Shown one piece after another: positions 54,620-63,366 of a DNA stretch of 64,000 nucleotides. The stretch comes from Bremerella cremea. Lineage in GTDB: Bacteria; Planctomycetota; Planctomycetia; Pirellulales; Pirellulaceae. Position 1 is the first letter of the stretch. Every line of letters begins with the position of its first letter. Position numbers and translations under genes: made by a program. The stretch spans positions 620,001 through 684,000 of the forward strand of contig NZ_QPEX01000045.1 in assembly GCF_003335505.1 (NCBI RefSeq), given 5' to 3'. Below the pieces are notes generated by a model that saw nothing but the letters and a program-made list of their open reading frames with translations, had not been told where the DNA came from and searched no databases.

Positions 54620-55489
54620 GTGAAAGCACTATACGCATTCGCTCTGCTGCTGGGAGTAAGCCTATCTTTGCCGTTTCCCTTGCCCGCCCTAGCAGATTCA
54701 CCTGTACAAGAACCTGGGCAGGCGGTCATACCGACGAAGGTTATTCCATTAATTCCCGATAACGATTTATCGCAGTGGTACACCTGGCTCACCGATAGCG
54801 GCTATGAAGATCCTCGCCACGTTTTCACGGTTCAACCAGATGGGATTCTGCGAATCTCAGGAGACGGCTTTGGTGCATTAACGACCAAGAAAGAGTATGC
54901 GAATTACCTGCTGATCATGGAGTACCGTTGGGGCGAAAAGACTTGGGCACCGCGCGAGCAGGCAGCCAAAGATGCCGGTGTGCTCGTGCATGCCCAGGGA
55001 ATCGACGGCGGCTACGGCTGGAAAGATGGTCAGCCAGGGGCTTGGATGCCTTCCTTTGAATTCCAGATCATCGAAGGAGGCGTCGGTGACCTTTTGGTGC
55101 TTTCCGGACGTGGGAAAAACGGTACCCAACTTAACCCCTCTGCGACCGTAAGCGTTGTGCGCGATCGAGATGGCGAGCCGGTCTGGTCGTCGGAAGGCAA
55201 GCCGGAAGTGTTTCGCAAAGGACGGGTAAACTGGTTGGGTCGCGATCCGGACTGGCAAGACCGTTTAGGGTTCCGTGGCAAAAACGATGTCGAAAGCCCA
55301 GGCCAGGCTTGGACACGGATCGAATGTATCTGCCGCGATGACGAGCTGACCTATCGAGTTAACGGAAAGCTTGTCAATCACATCACCGATGTTCAGCCTC
55401 GCCAAGGCAAAATCTTGGTGCAAACCGAGGGTGCAGAATGGTTCATTCGTAAGCTAGAACTACACCCTTTGCCGGAAGTTCAGCCGTGA
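54620..55489 (+). CDS. DUF1080 (3-keto-disaccharide hydrolase-like) exported protein
   Basis: The 289-residue protein has a signal peptide (YAFALLLGVSLSLPFPLPALA) from the GTG at 54620; the longer frame from 54530 adds unlikely residues. The DUF1080 domain is a concanavalin-like jelly roll with 'LRISGDGFGALTTKKEYANY', 'AGVLVHAQGI' and 'PSFEFQIIEGGVGDLLVL'. Some members hydrolyse 3-keto glycosides or bind glycans. It precedes the PVC dehydrogenase by 67 bases on the same strand. The N-terminus carries no clear ribosome binding site. Confidence 0.85.
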   Translation: MKALYAFALLLGVSLSLPFPLPALADSPVQEPGQAVIPTKVIPLIPDNDLSQWYTWLTDSGYEDPRHVFTVQPDGILRISGDGFGALTTKKEYANYLLIMEYRWGEKTWAPREQAAKDAGVLVHAQGIDGGYGWKDGQPGAWMPSFEFQIIEGGVGDLLVLSGRGKNGTQLNPSATVSVVRDRDGEPVWSSEGKPEVFRKGRVNWLGRDPDWQDRLGFRGKNDVESPGQAWTRIECICRDDELTYRVNGKLVNHITDVQPRQGKILVQTEGAEWFIRKLELHPLPEVQP

Positions 55490-55556
55490 ACGGATACCTG
55501 TCTTGTAAAGATGTACCTCGCGCACCGTACGTTCGATAACTTATTGGGTTGAATGA

Positions 55557-57749
55557 ATGCGTAGCCTACCTTTGATCGCGATTGCCGCTTCAACGCTTTT
55601 CCCATTCTTTGCCGCACCAGGTCTCGCCGCCGAGTTCACTCCGCTGGCACTTACGGTACCTGAGGGATACACCGTGGAACTCGCGGCGGCGCCTCCTTTG
55701 GTCGATTACCCTATTATGGCCAATTTCGACGACCAAGGGCGTCTCTATGTGGCTGCCAACTCAGGCGAGAACCTCTCGCGCGAAGACCTTGAAAAGCAAC
55801 TACCTGGCTTTATCCAACGCTTGGAAGACACCAATGGAGATGGCCAGTACGACAAATCGACCCTGTTTGTCGACCAGCTCACCTTCCCGCAAGGATGTCT
55901 CTGGCACGCAGGCTCGTTGTACGTGGCATCGAGCGGGGCACTTTGGAGATTTACCGATAACAACGACGATGGTGTGGCGGACCATCGAGAAAAGATCGTG
56001 GGTGATTTTGGCTATACCGGCAACGCGGCGGATATCCATGGTCCTTTCTTAGGTCCAGATGGCCGAATCTACTGGTGCGATGGAAGACATGGGCACGAAA
56101 TCGCAGACAAGTCCGGGGCGTTGGTCAGCAAGGGCAAAGCGGCCCGCATCTTTTCGTGCCGTCCCGACGGTAGCGATGTCCAAACATTTTGCACTGGCGG
56201 AATGGACAACCCGGTGGAAGTCGTTTTCACCCCCGAAGGAGAGATATTAGGGACCGTCAACCTCTTCTACGGAGCCCCACGCGGCGACTGCTTGGTCCAT
56301 TGGCAATATGGGGGTGTCTATCCGCGAAAAGACTACGCACAAATTCTTGAGCAAGAGTTCATTCGGACTGGGGACCTCCTGAAAGAAGTCGTTAACTTCG
56401 GCCATGTCGCCGTATCTGGGCTTTGTCGGTACGAAGGCGATCAATGGGGCAATGACAACCGTGGCGCGTTATTTATCACCCAGTTCAATACCGGTCGAAT
56501 TGTGCGTGTAAAATTGGGCGACGCCAACGGTACCTACCAAGCCGAAGAGATCGAAGACTTCTTAATCGCAGACAACCACGACTTCCATCCAACCGATATT
56601 CTTCAAGACAAAGATGGCTCGCTGCTGGTGATTGATACCGGCGGATGGTTTCGTATAGGTTGTCCTCAGTCTGAAATTGCCAAGCCAGATGTGCGTGGTG
56701 CCATCTATCGGATTCGCCGGAAGCCGATCAGCGAATCCCCGGAAGCTTCGCCCACAACCGAAGCAACACAGATCGCCGAAGCACAACGTCAGATCTGGAA
56801 ACTGCGTCGCCAGGAATCGCCGGAGTCGCTCAAGACGCTGACCGGATATCTAGCTAGTGAACACTCCGGCGTTCGTCAAACGGCGATTCGCGCCTTGCTC
56901 GATTGGCCCAACCTGGAAACGAACACCGAGTTAATGACCAAATTGGTCCAGCATGCGACGACCGGCGAACCAGCCGAACGACGCGTTGCAGCATGGGTTT
57001 TGGCCCGTTGGCAAGGTCTTGAAGCAAACGATATTCCCACGGTTCTCGACGCCTTGGCCAACGACAAGGTCAGCCTTGAAGAGAGACACGCAATCATCCT
57101 CAACGTTATCATGAGTGGCCAACGTGAAGCGCTCAACAAAACACTGCTGGCCCAAGACGAGCGAGTTAGCAAGGCCGCGGCCATCGCCCTGGAACAATTG
57201 CGTCGTCCTACGATTGCGATTGCCGATCGGCACTGGCTCGATATCCCTGCTGCTTCTCTCGGAGCCAAGCTAACCGATCCCGAACGCCAGCAGCTTTTAC
57301 AATTGCAAGCCGATCTGCCTGCGGGAAATGCTGCGCACGGGCAGAAGCTATTTAGTGATGCGCGAACGGCTTGCAACAAATGCCATCAGGTCAACGGAGA
57401 AGGTGGCCAGGTTGGCCCCGATTTAACAACCATCGGGCGAAGCCGATCGCGGCTCGACTTAATGGAATCGATCCTCTTCCCCAGTGCGACCTTCGCCAGA
57501 GGCTTCGCACCTTACACCGTGCTAACCGACGACGGCAAAGTGGTCAGCGGGATCATCCTCGGAGAAGGCGCCGACCAAATCCGCCTCGGCATCGACAAAG
57601 ACCAATCGGTGACCCTGACCTCGCCTCAGATTGAAGAAATCCGAGCAAGCGAAGTCTCGATCATGCCCAAAGACCTAGCCAAAAACCTATCCCACCAAGA
57701 ACTAGCAGACCTGCTCGCCTACTTGGAATCGCTATCGGGAACCAAATAG
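55557..57749 (+). CDS. PVC-type membrane dehydrogenase with C-terminal cytochrome c
   Basis: The 730-residue exported protein has a signal (IAIAASTLFPFFAAPGLAAE), a beta-propeller of the PQQ-like sugar-dehydrogenase type ('ANFDDQGRLYVAANSGENLS', 'GPFLGPDGRIYWCDGRHG', 'MDNPVEVVFTPEGEILG'), HEAT-like repeats at about 400-560, and a C-terminal heme motif Cys606-N-K-Cys609-His610 with 'GGQVGPDLTTIGRSRSRLDLMESILFPSATF'-type PVC heme-domain context. Sequence after it ('YLESLSG') is the usual end. It may oxidise a sugar and hand electrons to the cytochrome. The substrate is unknown. Confidence 0.9.
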   Translation: MRSLPLIAIAASTLFPFFAAPGLAAEFTPLALTVPEGYTVELAAAPPLVDYPIMANFDDQGRLYVAANSGENLSREDLEKQLPGFIQRLEDTNGDGQYDKSTLFVDQLTFPQGCLWHAGSLYVASSGALWRFTDNNDDGVADHREKIVGDFGYTGNAADIHGPFLGPDGRIYWCDGRHGHEIADKSGALVSKGKAARIFSCRPDGSDVQTFCTGGMDNPVEVVFTPEGEILGTVNLFYGAPRGDCLVHWQYGGVYPRKDYAQILEQEFIRTGDLLKEVVNFGHVAVSGLCRYEGDQWGNDNRGALFITQFNTGRIVRVKLGDANGTYQAEEIEDFLIADNHDFHPTDILQDKDGSLLVIDTGGWFRIGCPQSEIAKPDVRGAIYRIRRKPISESPEASPTTEATQIAEAQRQIWKLRRQESPESLKTLTGYLASEHSGVRQTAIRALLDWPNLETNTELMTKLVQHATTGEPAERRVAAWVLARWQGLEANDIPTVLDALANDKVSLEERHAIILNVIMSGQREALNKTLLAQDERVSKAAAIALEQLRRPTIAIADRHWLDIPAASLGAKLTDPERQQLLQLQADLPAGNAAHGQKLFSDARTACNKCHQVNGEGGQVGPDLTTIGRSRSRLDLMESILFPSATFARGFAPYTVLTDDGKVVSGIILGEGADQIRLGIDKDQSVTLTSPQIEEIRASEVSIMPKDLAKNLSHQELADLLAYLESLSGTK

Positions 57750-57816
57750 CCAACCAAACATCAGCACATGCCTGCCCCTGAAGTCACTGGGATGCCCCAA
57801 CAACGGGAAATAGGCC

Positions 57817-57862
57817 AGAAAAAAAAGCCCTTACGCAAGTCGTTACTGCATAAAGGCTTTTG
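57817..57862 (-). terminator. Terminator after tRNA-Pro
   Basis: Read on the minus strand, AAAAGCCTTTA pairs with TAAGGGCTTTT with one G-U, and a run of eight T follows (57817-57824 on the plus strand as A). It ends the tRNA transcript. Confidence 0.85.
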
Positions 57863-57867
57863 CTTAG

Positions 57868-57942
57868 TCGGGGTAACAGGATTCGAACCTGCGACCTTTT
57901 GACCCCCAGTCAAACGCGCTAACCAGGCTGCGCTATACCCCG
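57868..57942 (-). tRNA. tRNA-Pro (anticodon GGG)
   Basis: The minus strand folds as a complete cloverleaf: acceptor CGGGGTA with TACCCCG, D arm GCGC-AGCCTGGTTA-GCGC, anticodon arm TTTGA-CTGGGGG-TCAAA with anticodon GGG at loop positions 34-36, a 5-base variable loop, and T arm CAGG-TTCGAAT-CCTG. The discriminator is A and CCA is not encoded. The length is 75 bases. A terminator follows on the same strand. Confidence 0.95.
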
Positions 57943-58158
57943 ATGTTTTTTCCCTCGTGCGGTTTTTCTTGCCACTTGTTGCTTGGGTGTCCTGGCAGAC
58001 ACCGTTGCTGGGTGGTGGTTCGCTTGGTGGCGATCTGGTTGCCTGAGGGAAGGTACCAATATGCCAACTCTGTCGCTGGCAAACAAGGCCTGATAGCACT
58101 TCTCTGGGGAAGTTGGGGGTGGTTTTGCTTGGCTAGGGGGCGAAAATGTCCGTTACGA

Positions 58159-58908
58159 TCAGGAAATTCGGCTATCACGGATTTGCCACGATTTAGGGTC
58201 TAGGCGTGGGACTACATTCAAACTGTCGAGTGTGGCGGCGATTTCGATGTCCGCTTCGAGGCCGATTCGCAGGACGTTGCGACCTCCGCGGCTTCGCTTT
58301 AGACGCTGGGCGAGGGATGAAGCGGTAAGGCCTGACTTGGCCTCCTGCCAGGCGTCGGTGGCGATCTGGGCCTGGTCGTTTCGCTCGATCAAAGGGGCAT
58401 CTGCCGTGAGATGGTCGACGATGGCCCCGGCCAGCAAGACGTCTTCTCGCGTGATCTCACCTTCGGTGCCGGCACACACGATTTGGATGTTCTCGTATTC
58501 GGCTAGTTCGTTGCAGAGAGGGGTTAAATTGGCAAACGAAGCAATGTAAATCAGTTCGGCCGCGCGGCAGGCCTGCATGGCCTTGGTGCCGTTGGTGGTG
58601 GTGAACAAGATTTGTTTGCCAGCGACAACGGCAGGGGCATATTCGGTTGGCGAATTCCCCAGATCGAAACCTTTGATTCGCTCCCCTCCCCTTTCGCCTC
58701 CCAGCAAGGCGGCTGGGTTGGCAACATGTTGCTGCTGGGCTTCTTCAATGGTTAGCTGCGGAATCACGCACTCGGCCCCATTGGCAATCGCATGGGTAAT
58801 GGTGGTCGTAGCGCGAAGGACGTCTATGACGACCGCTACTGTGCCAGAGAGGTCGGTTTCTCCCATTAAAGCCGGCAAAAGGTAAACGTCGATCCGTTTT
58901 GTCTTCAA
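58159..58908 (-). CDS. comB: 2-phosphosulfolactate phosphatase-like protein (ComB family)
   Basis: The 249-residue protein has the ComB signatures 'VAVVIDVLRATTTITHAIANG', 'DLGNSPTEY', 'ILFTTTNGTKAM', 'VCAGTEGEITREDVLLAGAIV', and 'GGRNVLRIGLEADIEIAATLD'. ComB dephosphorylates 2-phosphosulfolactate in coenzyme M synthesis in archaea; in bacteria members occur without that pathway and the natural substrate is often unclear. No other sulfolactate or coenzyme-M gene is near. It is upstream of the tRNA on the same strand. Confidence 0.85.
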   Translation of the reverse strand: MKTKRIDVYLLPALMGETDLSGTVAVVIDVLRATTTITHAIANGAECVIPQLTIEEAQQQHVANPAALLGGERGGERIKGFDLGNSPTEYAPAVVAGKQILFTTTNGTKAMQACRAAELIYIASFANLTPLCNELAEYENIQIVCAGTEGEITREDVLLAGAIVDHLTADAPLIERNDQAQIATDAWQEAKSGLTASSLAQRLKRSRGGRNVLRIGLEADIEIAATLDSLNVVPRLDPKSWQIRDSRIS

Positions 58909-59034
58909 AGAAATCCCCTTGAAACTGGCAATTTTCCGGCCTTGCCTCCGAATCTACTATTAGAGTTTGGAGGGCCGAGCTTCTTTCAGGCTTGGCAGCT
59001 TTGCAAATTATGAATCGAAAGGAGCCGTAACGGA

Positions 59035-59433
59035 ATGACGGAAAACAATACCCACTCAATTGTCGTTGGTTATATTGCCTGGGCTTTTGGTGTGTTTGGC
59101 GCTCACCGTTTTTACTATGGCAAGCCACTTACCGGCGTGTTGTGGCTGTGTACGGGGGGTGTTTTGCTGATTGGCTGGATCATCGACTTTTTCCTGATCC
59201 CCTCGATGGACGAGGAATGCAATCAGCGGTATCAAAGCGGCCCTATCGATTATAACGTTGCCTGGCTCTTGTGCTTCTTCCTCGGCATCTTTGGCATCCA
59301 CCGCTTTTACATGGGCAAGTGGATCTCTGGAATCATTTGGCTTTGCACCGGTGGGCTCTTTACCTTGGGCTTTCTGTACGATGTTTGCACCTTGAATAGC
59401 CAAGTCGACGAGATCAACCAAGGCGTGGAGTAG
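59035..59433 (+). CDS. Protein with two tandem TM2 domains
   Basis: The 132-residue protein has two copies of a TM2 unit: 'AWAFGVFGAHRFYYGKPLTG' with 'VLWLCTGGVLLIGWIIDFF', and 'LCFFLGIFGIHRFYMGKWISG' with 'IIWLCTGGLFTLGFLYDV'. Each unit is two membrane helices joined by a short G-x-H-R-F-Y loop. It is a small four-helix membrane protein. The role of bacterial TM2 proteins is largely unknown. Confidence 0.9.
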   Translation: MTENNTHSIVVGYIAWAFGVFGAHRFYYGKPLTGVLWLCTGGVLLIGWIIDFFLIPSMDEECNQRYQSGPIDYNVAWLLCFFLGIFGIHRFYMGKWISGIIWLCTGGLFTLGFLYDVCTLNSQVDEINQGVE

Positions 59434-59437
59434 ACGC

Positions 59438-60370
59438 TTACTTCGCCAGATCTTGGATTTTGGTAGGGTTATTCGGATCGAGCTTAAAGGTCACCGGGTA
59501 GTGGTATCCCTCGGCCTTTTGGGGAAACAGCTTCTGCCAGGCTCGCACGGCCGAGTAGGCCAACACTTTGCAGCGATAGTCGATTCCTTCCGTGGCTTGC
59601 GAAAGCTTTTGATAACCAAACGCGTGCCGCAAGAAGCGATTCGCCCGGAACAACTTGATACGACGGCGAGCTTTCGGCGTGAGGTGTTCCGTAGTGAGCG
59701 AAACGTTCAGCCCCTCTAGGTTGCTAACGCGGTGGGGTGTGTTTTGCGGCCAGGTAACCATTTGCCCAGGCTGCAAGTCGACGACCATGGCCTCTTGATC
59801 GAATTGAGGTTGATAGTCAAGTTCCTCGTTGCAGACGCCACAGATGACATCTTCGACTTTCTGCTGAGTCACATATCGCTCGTTGTAAGGTGGATAAGCC
59901 CACACTCGCTTCACGCCTCGCAAATGCCACAGCATGTTGCAGGGAATATCCAGGTGATAATAGACCAGGGCATTCGGGGAACTGATTAGCAAATTGGCCG
60001 ACCGTTCGAGCGCAACAAAGCCAGGTGTTTTGGCTTCGATCTCGTCGTAGATGCCGTTGATCAATCGGTTGAAATCAGGGTGATGCTGGGCCATGTTCCG
60101 CACGTTCAGCCACAGTCGCCCTGCTTTGGTTGCTGCCAGCAGTTGCTCGCCGGAAAGCGTCGAGGCATCCCCTTCCCGCCACTGATTAGCCGTCTCGTCC
60201 GTCCCCATCGTATGGACGTTCAGGCACTCGCGCGGATGAGTGTCCAGAATGCGGACTAAATGTTCGTCGTCAAATAAACCGGTTTCTACCAAGCGATGGG
60301 TAGTCGTCAGCGGCTTTTCTTCTAAGTCGGAATTGGAAAACGTGCAATCGATCAGGTTCGGGGCGGACAT
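59438..60370 (-). CDS. JmjC/cupin-like putative 2-oxoglutarate oxygenase
   Basis: The 310-residue protein shows a cupin core with a His139-x-Asp141 pair in 'VYYHLDIPCNMLWHLRG' and a distal His213 in 'WPQNTPHRVSN', with 'PGQMVTWPQN' between as in JmjC-like proteins. These three residues would hold Fe(II). I start at ATG 60370 and not at the GTG at 60376. The C-terminal part (about 230-310) is basic ('KARRRIKLFRANRFLRHAFG'). Protein hydroxylation is one option; a role is not shown. It converges on the TM2 gene with a gap of four bases. Confidence 0.75.
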   Translation of the reverse strand: MSAPNLIDCTFSNSDLEEKPLTTTHRLVETGLFDDEHLVRILDTHPRECLNVHTMGTDETANQWREGDASTLSGEQLLAATKAGRLWLNVRNMAQHHPDFNRLINGIYDEIEAKTPGFVALERSANLLISSPNALVYYHLDIPCNMLWHLRGVKRVWAYPPYNERYVTQQKVEDVICGVCNEELDYQPQFDQEAMVVDLQPGQMVTWPQNTPHRVSNLEGLNVSLTTEHLTPKARRRIKLFRANRFLRHAFGYQKLSQATEGIDYRCKVLAYSAVRAWQKLFPQKAEGYHYPVTFKLDPNNPTKIQDLAK

Positions 60371-60719
60371 GGGCACGGTCTCTGGCGGAAAGAACTGTAA
60401 ACGAGGGTATACAAAGGAAGTCTAGGTGCCGTGCGTTGCGAAAGATCACTTCGCTGATTCCGTTTCTCGAATCGACCACCGTTCTCTTCACTCGCATTGA
60501 TTTATTCCTTGGAAGCGTTACCAATGGAGTAATCGTTCCCTAACTGAGGATGATTGCCACCGCATTGGGGATGCGTTATTCTGACGGCAAGTCGGATGGT
60601 TTTACCAGCTCCTTTCATAGGAGCAGGCGATGGCCGCCATAGAGAAAGCCGATCGCTTTCCATCCCACGATTGCTGTTCGCCCGCAACGATACTACTTGA
60701 AAATAGATGAGGACCCACC
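60371..60719. other. Intergenic region upstream of superoxide dismutase
   Basis: About 350 bases between divergent genes. It contains a small hairpin GCTCCT/AGGAGC (60608-60624). No strong promoter motif or other gene was found; promoters for both neighbours must lie here. Confidence 0.35.
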
Positions 60720-61328
60720 ATGGCCTACGAACTTCCCGCGCTGCCGTACGCATACGATGCGCTCGAACCGCACATCGATGCTCGCACGATGGAAATCCAC
60801 CACACCAAGCATCACCAGGCTTACATCAATAAGGTGAACGCTGCGATCGAAGGCACCGATCTGGAAAGCAAAACGATCGAAGCCTTGGTCACCGACATCA
60901 ACTCGGTGCCAGAAAATATTCGCGGCGCAGTCCGCAACAACGGTGGTGGCCATGCCAATCACTCGCTGTTCTGGACCGTCATGAAGCCCAACGGTGGCGG
61001 CACTCCGACTGGCGACTTGGCCGCTGCCATCGATGCCGAACTGGGTGGCTTTGAGAAATTCAAGGAAGACTTCAGCAATGCCGCCGCAACCCGCTTTGGT
61101 TCTGGCTGGGCTTGGCTGAGTGTTTCCGGTGGCAAGCTGGAAGTTTCCAGCACGCCGAACCAAGACTCGCCACTGATGGAAGGCAAGACTCCGATCCTGG
61201 GCCTCGATGTCTGGGAACACGCTTACTACTTGAACTATCAGAACAAGCGTCCTGATTACATCACGGCATTCTTCAACGTGATCAACTGGGACGAAGTTGC
61301 TTCCCGTTATGCCGCTGCCAAGGGTTAA
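60720..61328 (+). CDS. sodA: Mn-type superoxide dismutase
   Basis: The 202-residue enzyme has the four metal ligands: His27 in 'EIHHTKHHQAY', His81 in 'GGGHANHSLFW', and Asp163 and His167 in 'LDVWEHAYYLNYQNKRPDY'. Gln148 in 'TPNQDSPL' and the Gly run at 75-77 favour the manganese branch over the iron type. It removes superoxide in the cytoplasm. The start has GAGGA eight bases upstream. A strong terminator follows, so it is a single-gene unit. Confidence 0.95.
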   Translation: MAYELPALPYAYDALEPHIDARTMEIHHTKHHQAYINKVNAAIEGTDLESKTIEALVTDINSVPENIRGAVRNNGGGHANHSLFWTVMKPNGGGTPTGDLAAAIDAELGGFEKFKEDFSNAAATRFGSGWAWLSVSGGKLEVSSTPNQDSPLMEGKTPILGLDVWEHAYYLNYQNKRPDYITAFFNVINWDEVASRYAAAKG

Positions 61329-61390
61329 TCGCCCCGGAGCTACCTTCCTACGGCGAAGCCGACGATGGTGGCATCGATAGCACAACCAGC

Positions 61391-61427
61391 AAAGGCCTGA
61401 TCCAACCATGGATCAGGCCTTTTTTTA
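61391..61427 (+). terminator. Terminator after sodA
   Basis: AAAGGCCTGATCC (61391-61403) pairs with GGATCAGGCCTTT (61410-61422) over 13 bases with a 6-base loop, followed by more T to 61426. It is a classical Rho-independent terminator. Confidence 0.93.
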
Positions 61428-61737
61428 TGCTGTGATTCTATTCTGCCAAGAATGGCATTGACCCAAGCAGGAGCGAAAACTACGATCCGCCCGCTTTCCT
61501 GAATCCTGTGTCAAGCTGGGCGGAGTATTCTGGGAATTCGAATCAGAATGGTTGAAGGACTATTACCCAACTTCCGATTTGAAGAGGTATAGGGACACCT
61601 ACCCACTCTTATTGAGAGGGCTTGGCCTGAAAACGTCCAGGTACGTCCCCGTCGAATTGAACCACACACGAATGAGTTGGTTGGCAGAGAACGATTCTCT
61701 CGCATCCATCTCGTGCACATCCGAAGGCAAGGACGCC
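61428..61737 (+). other. Leader region of the low-complexity lipoprotein gene
   Basis: About 310 bases between the sodA terminator and the lipoprotein gene. The open frame extends back from 61738 but starts with a TTG (61552) and gives a poor protein. No clear promoter or hairpin was found. Confidence 0.35.
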
Positions 61738-62754
61738 ATGCGAATGCACACCAAATATTGGTCGCTACTGTTTACCGTAGCCGTTTCCGTTACTTCCGTC
61801 GCCGCGACGGGGTGCAAGTCGATGCCAGGCTGGGGTTACATGGCCCGCATGGGAGCACCGTCTGCATCCAGCGAATCTGAAGCACCACGCTACGCTGCGA
61901 CACCATCGTCGACTTCGACGCCGACACCATCTTCCACGCAGTTGGCAGGCCGCTCGCAAGTGATGCCCAATTACTTAGCCGGTGCCACTCAGTCCTCGAC
62001 GCCTAATGCCACGCAACAAGCTTCGGCGACAAGCCCCGCAGGGCCTGGCTATTACTCGGCCACGCCAAGCGGCAACACCCCGGTGGCAAGCACCACCACT
62101 CCGGCCGGCTACGGTGCCTACCCAGCCCAAGGCACGCCTGGCGCTTACGGTGCCTCGGCAGCAGCTTACACCGCCAATGCCAACACCACCTCGACATACG
62201 GTTCTTCGGGCGCTGCCCCGGTAGGTTACTCGGCCATGCCGCCGTCCTACACGCAACCGTCGACCGGTTCCAGCTATGGCCAAACTTCGCCTAGCGGTTC
62301 CACCTCGTCGTACAGTGGTTCGTCGTACTCGACACCATCTGCCCCAAGCTCGTCCTATGGCAGCGGAACCTCGCAGCCATCGAGCGGCAGCAACTATCCA
62401 ACAACTTCTTCGACGACGCCTCAGTACCCATCCACAGGATCGGGGCCAAGCGGCTTTAGCTATCCGCAGTCTTCGATGCCACAGTCTTCGTATCCTTCGA
62501 CCGGATCTGGACCGTCGGCGAGCTCGAGCTCGTACCCGCCCACCAGCAACTACTCTGGTGCAGCGGCTCCTAATCCGAGCAACTACCAAGCAATGAGCAG
62601 CCCAGCCGCCTCGACCGCTTCGGCAACTTCCGCCGCAGGTAACGATTCGAGCTACCGCCCAGGTGGCACCGCCGACTACAGCGGAACCGCTGCCGGCACG
62701 GCTTCGCGTTTCGGTAATACCACGGACTACCCAAGTTCGACCTTCACCCGATAG
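61738..62754 (+). CDS. Ser/Thr/Pro/Tyr-rich low-complexity lipoprotein
   Basis: The product from ATG 61738 is 338 residues; a signal sequence (LLFTVAVSVTSVAATGC) ends at a Cys that fits a lipobox. The mature part (about 25-338) is almost wholly low-complexity: Ser, Thr, Pro, Gly, Ala, Gln and Tyr in repeats such as 'SSYPSTGSGPSA', 'YPSTGSGPSGF' and 'SSTPQYPSTGSG'. It should be disordered and surface exposed, possibly a spacer or a matrix component. Start context AAGGACGCC. A terminator follows. Confidence 0.75.
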   Translation: MRMHTKYWSLLFTVAVSVTSVAATGCKSMPGWGYMARMGAPSASSESEAPRYAATPSSTSTPTPSSTQLAGRSQVMPNYLAGATQSSTPNATQQASATSPAGPGYYSATPSGNTPVASTTTPAGYGAYPAQGTPGAYGASAAAYTANANTTSTYGSSGAAPVGYSAMPPSYTQPSTGSSYGQTSPSGSTSSYSGSSYSTPSAPSSSYGSGTSQPSSGSNYPTTSSTTPQYPSTGSGPSGFSYPQSSMPQSSYPSTGSGPSASSSSYPPTSNYSGAAAPNPSNYQAMSSPAASTASATSAAGNDSSYRPGGTADYSGTAAGTASRFGNTTDYPSSTFTR

Positions 62755-62790
62755 TCGGACTAGCTACGCCCAAACAAACTTCATCGAGAG

Positions 62791-62821
62791 AGGGAGCAAC
62801 TTCAAGTTGCTCCCTTTTTTT
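62791..62821 (+). terminator. Terminator after the low-complexity lipoprotein
   Basis: AGGGAGCAACT (62791-62801) pairs with AGTTGCTCCCT (62805-62815), loop of three, then six or more T. Confidence 0.9.
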
Positions 62822-62833
62822 ATGTCCGGTCAC

Positions 62834-62865
62834 AAAACAAAAAATGCCCACGCGATAACGTGGGC
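62834..62865 (-). terminator. Terminator after the small 62903 gene
   Basis: On the minus strand GCCCACG-TTATCG-CGTGGGC (62865-62846) is followed by ATTTTTTGTTTT. A seven-base-pair stem and T-run end the small gene upstream of it; it faces the plus-strand terminator at 62791. Confidence 0.8.
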
Positions 62866-62902
62866 AGATTGTCACTGCAATCAAGCAGACACAGCAAAAC
62901 GC

Positions 62903-63130
62903 TTACAAGCCAGTGGGGCAGAAAGATTGGCTGATCACGCGAGATTGAATCCCTTTCACCTTCAAACGAAACAATTGCTTTTCAGCAGAGGTGTCATCGG
63001 CGAAAGTACCAACTCGCTTCCAGGCATGTTCCGCCGAGTCATACTCGTCGACGATAATCTGCCTTGCCATTCCCCCCGGAGCACTGACGGAAATCCACTT
63101 CCCCGTCGCGTCGTGCGAACATTCACACAT
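62903..63130 (-). CDS. Small unrecognised protein
   Basis: The 75-residue frame has TAGGAG ten bases before the ATG (63130) and ends before a terminator, so it is very likely real. 'MCECSHDATGKWISVSAPGG' starts it, and the rest includes 'EKQLFRLKVKGIQSRVISQSF'. No named motif. It may be a small soluble cytoplasmic protein. Confidence 0.7.
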   Translation of the reverse strand: MCECSHDATGKWISVSAPGGMARQIIVDEYDSAEHAWKRVGTFADDTSAEKQLFRLKVKGIQSRVISQSFCPTGL

Positions 63131-63366
63131 GGCACAATACTCCTAAGATTTTATGGATGCGGTTCTACTAGCATCGACTCAACCGTAAGTTGTGATGAGT
63201 GAAATCCTGGGAAATTGCAAGTCGCCACGCCCGATCTGCGGGAATCCGTGCACGCAGAGCATTCCTCTAGCGGCATACCCTTGAAACGAGCAGAAAGATC
63301 CTCGCTGTTAGCTTGGCTAACGCCCCAACCAACGGTGCGTGGGCGCGCGAATTAGTAGGCCAGAAA
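63131..63366. other. Intergenic region between the last two small genes
   Basis: About 235 bases with a short hairpin GTTAGC-TTG-GCTAAC (63307-63321). No T-run follows on either strand, so it is not a clear terminator. No gene was found. Confidence 0.35.

Noticed and set aside
57761..58099. 112-codon open frame on the minus strand
   Set aside because: It contains the tRNA-Pro and its terminator, so it is not a gene.
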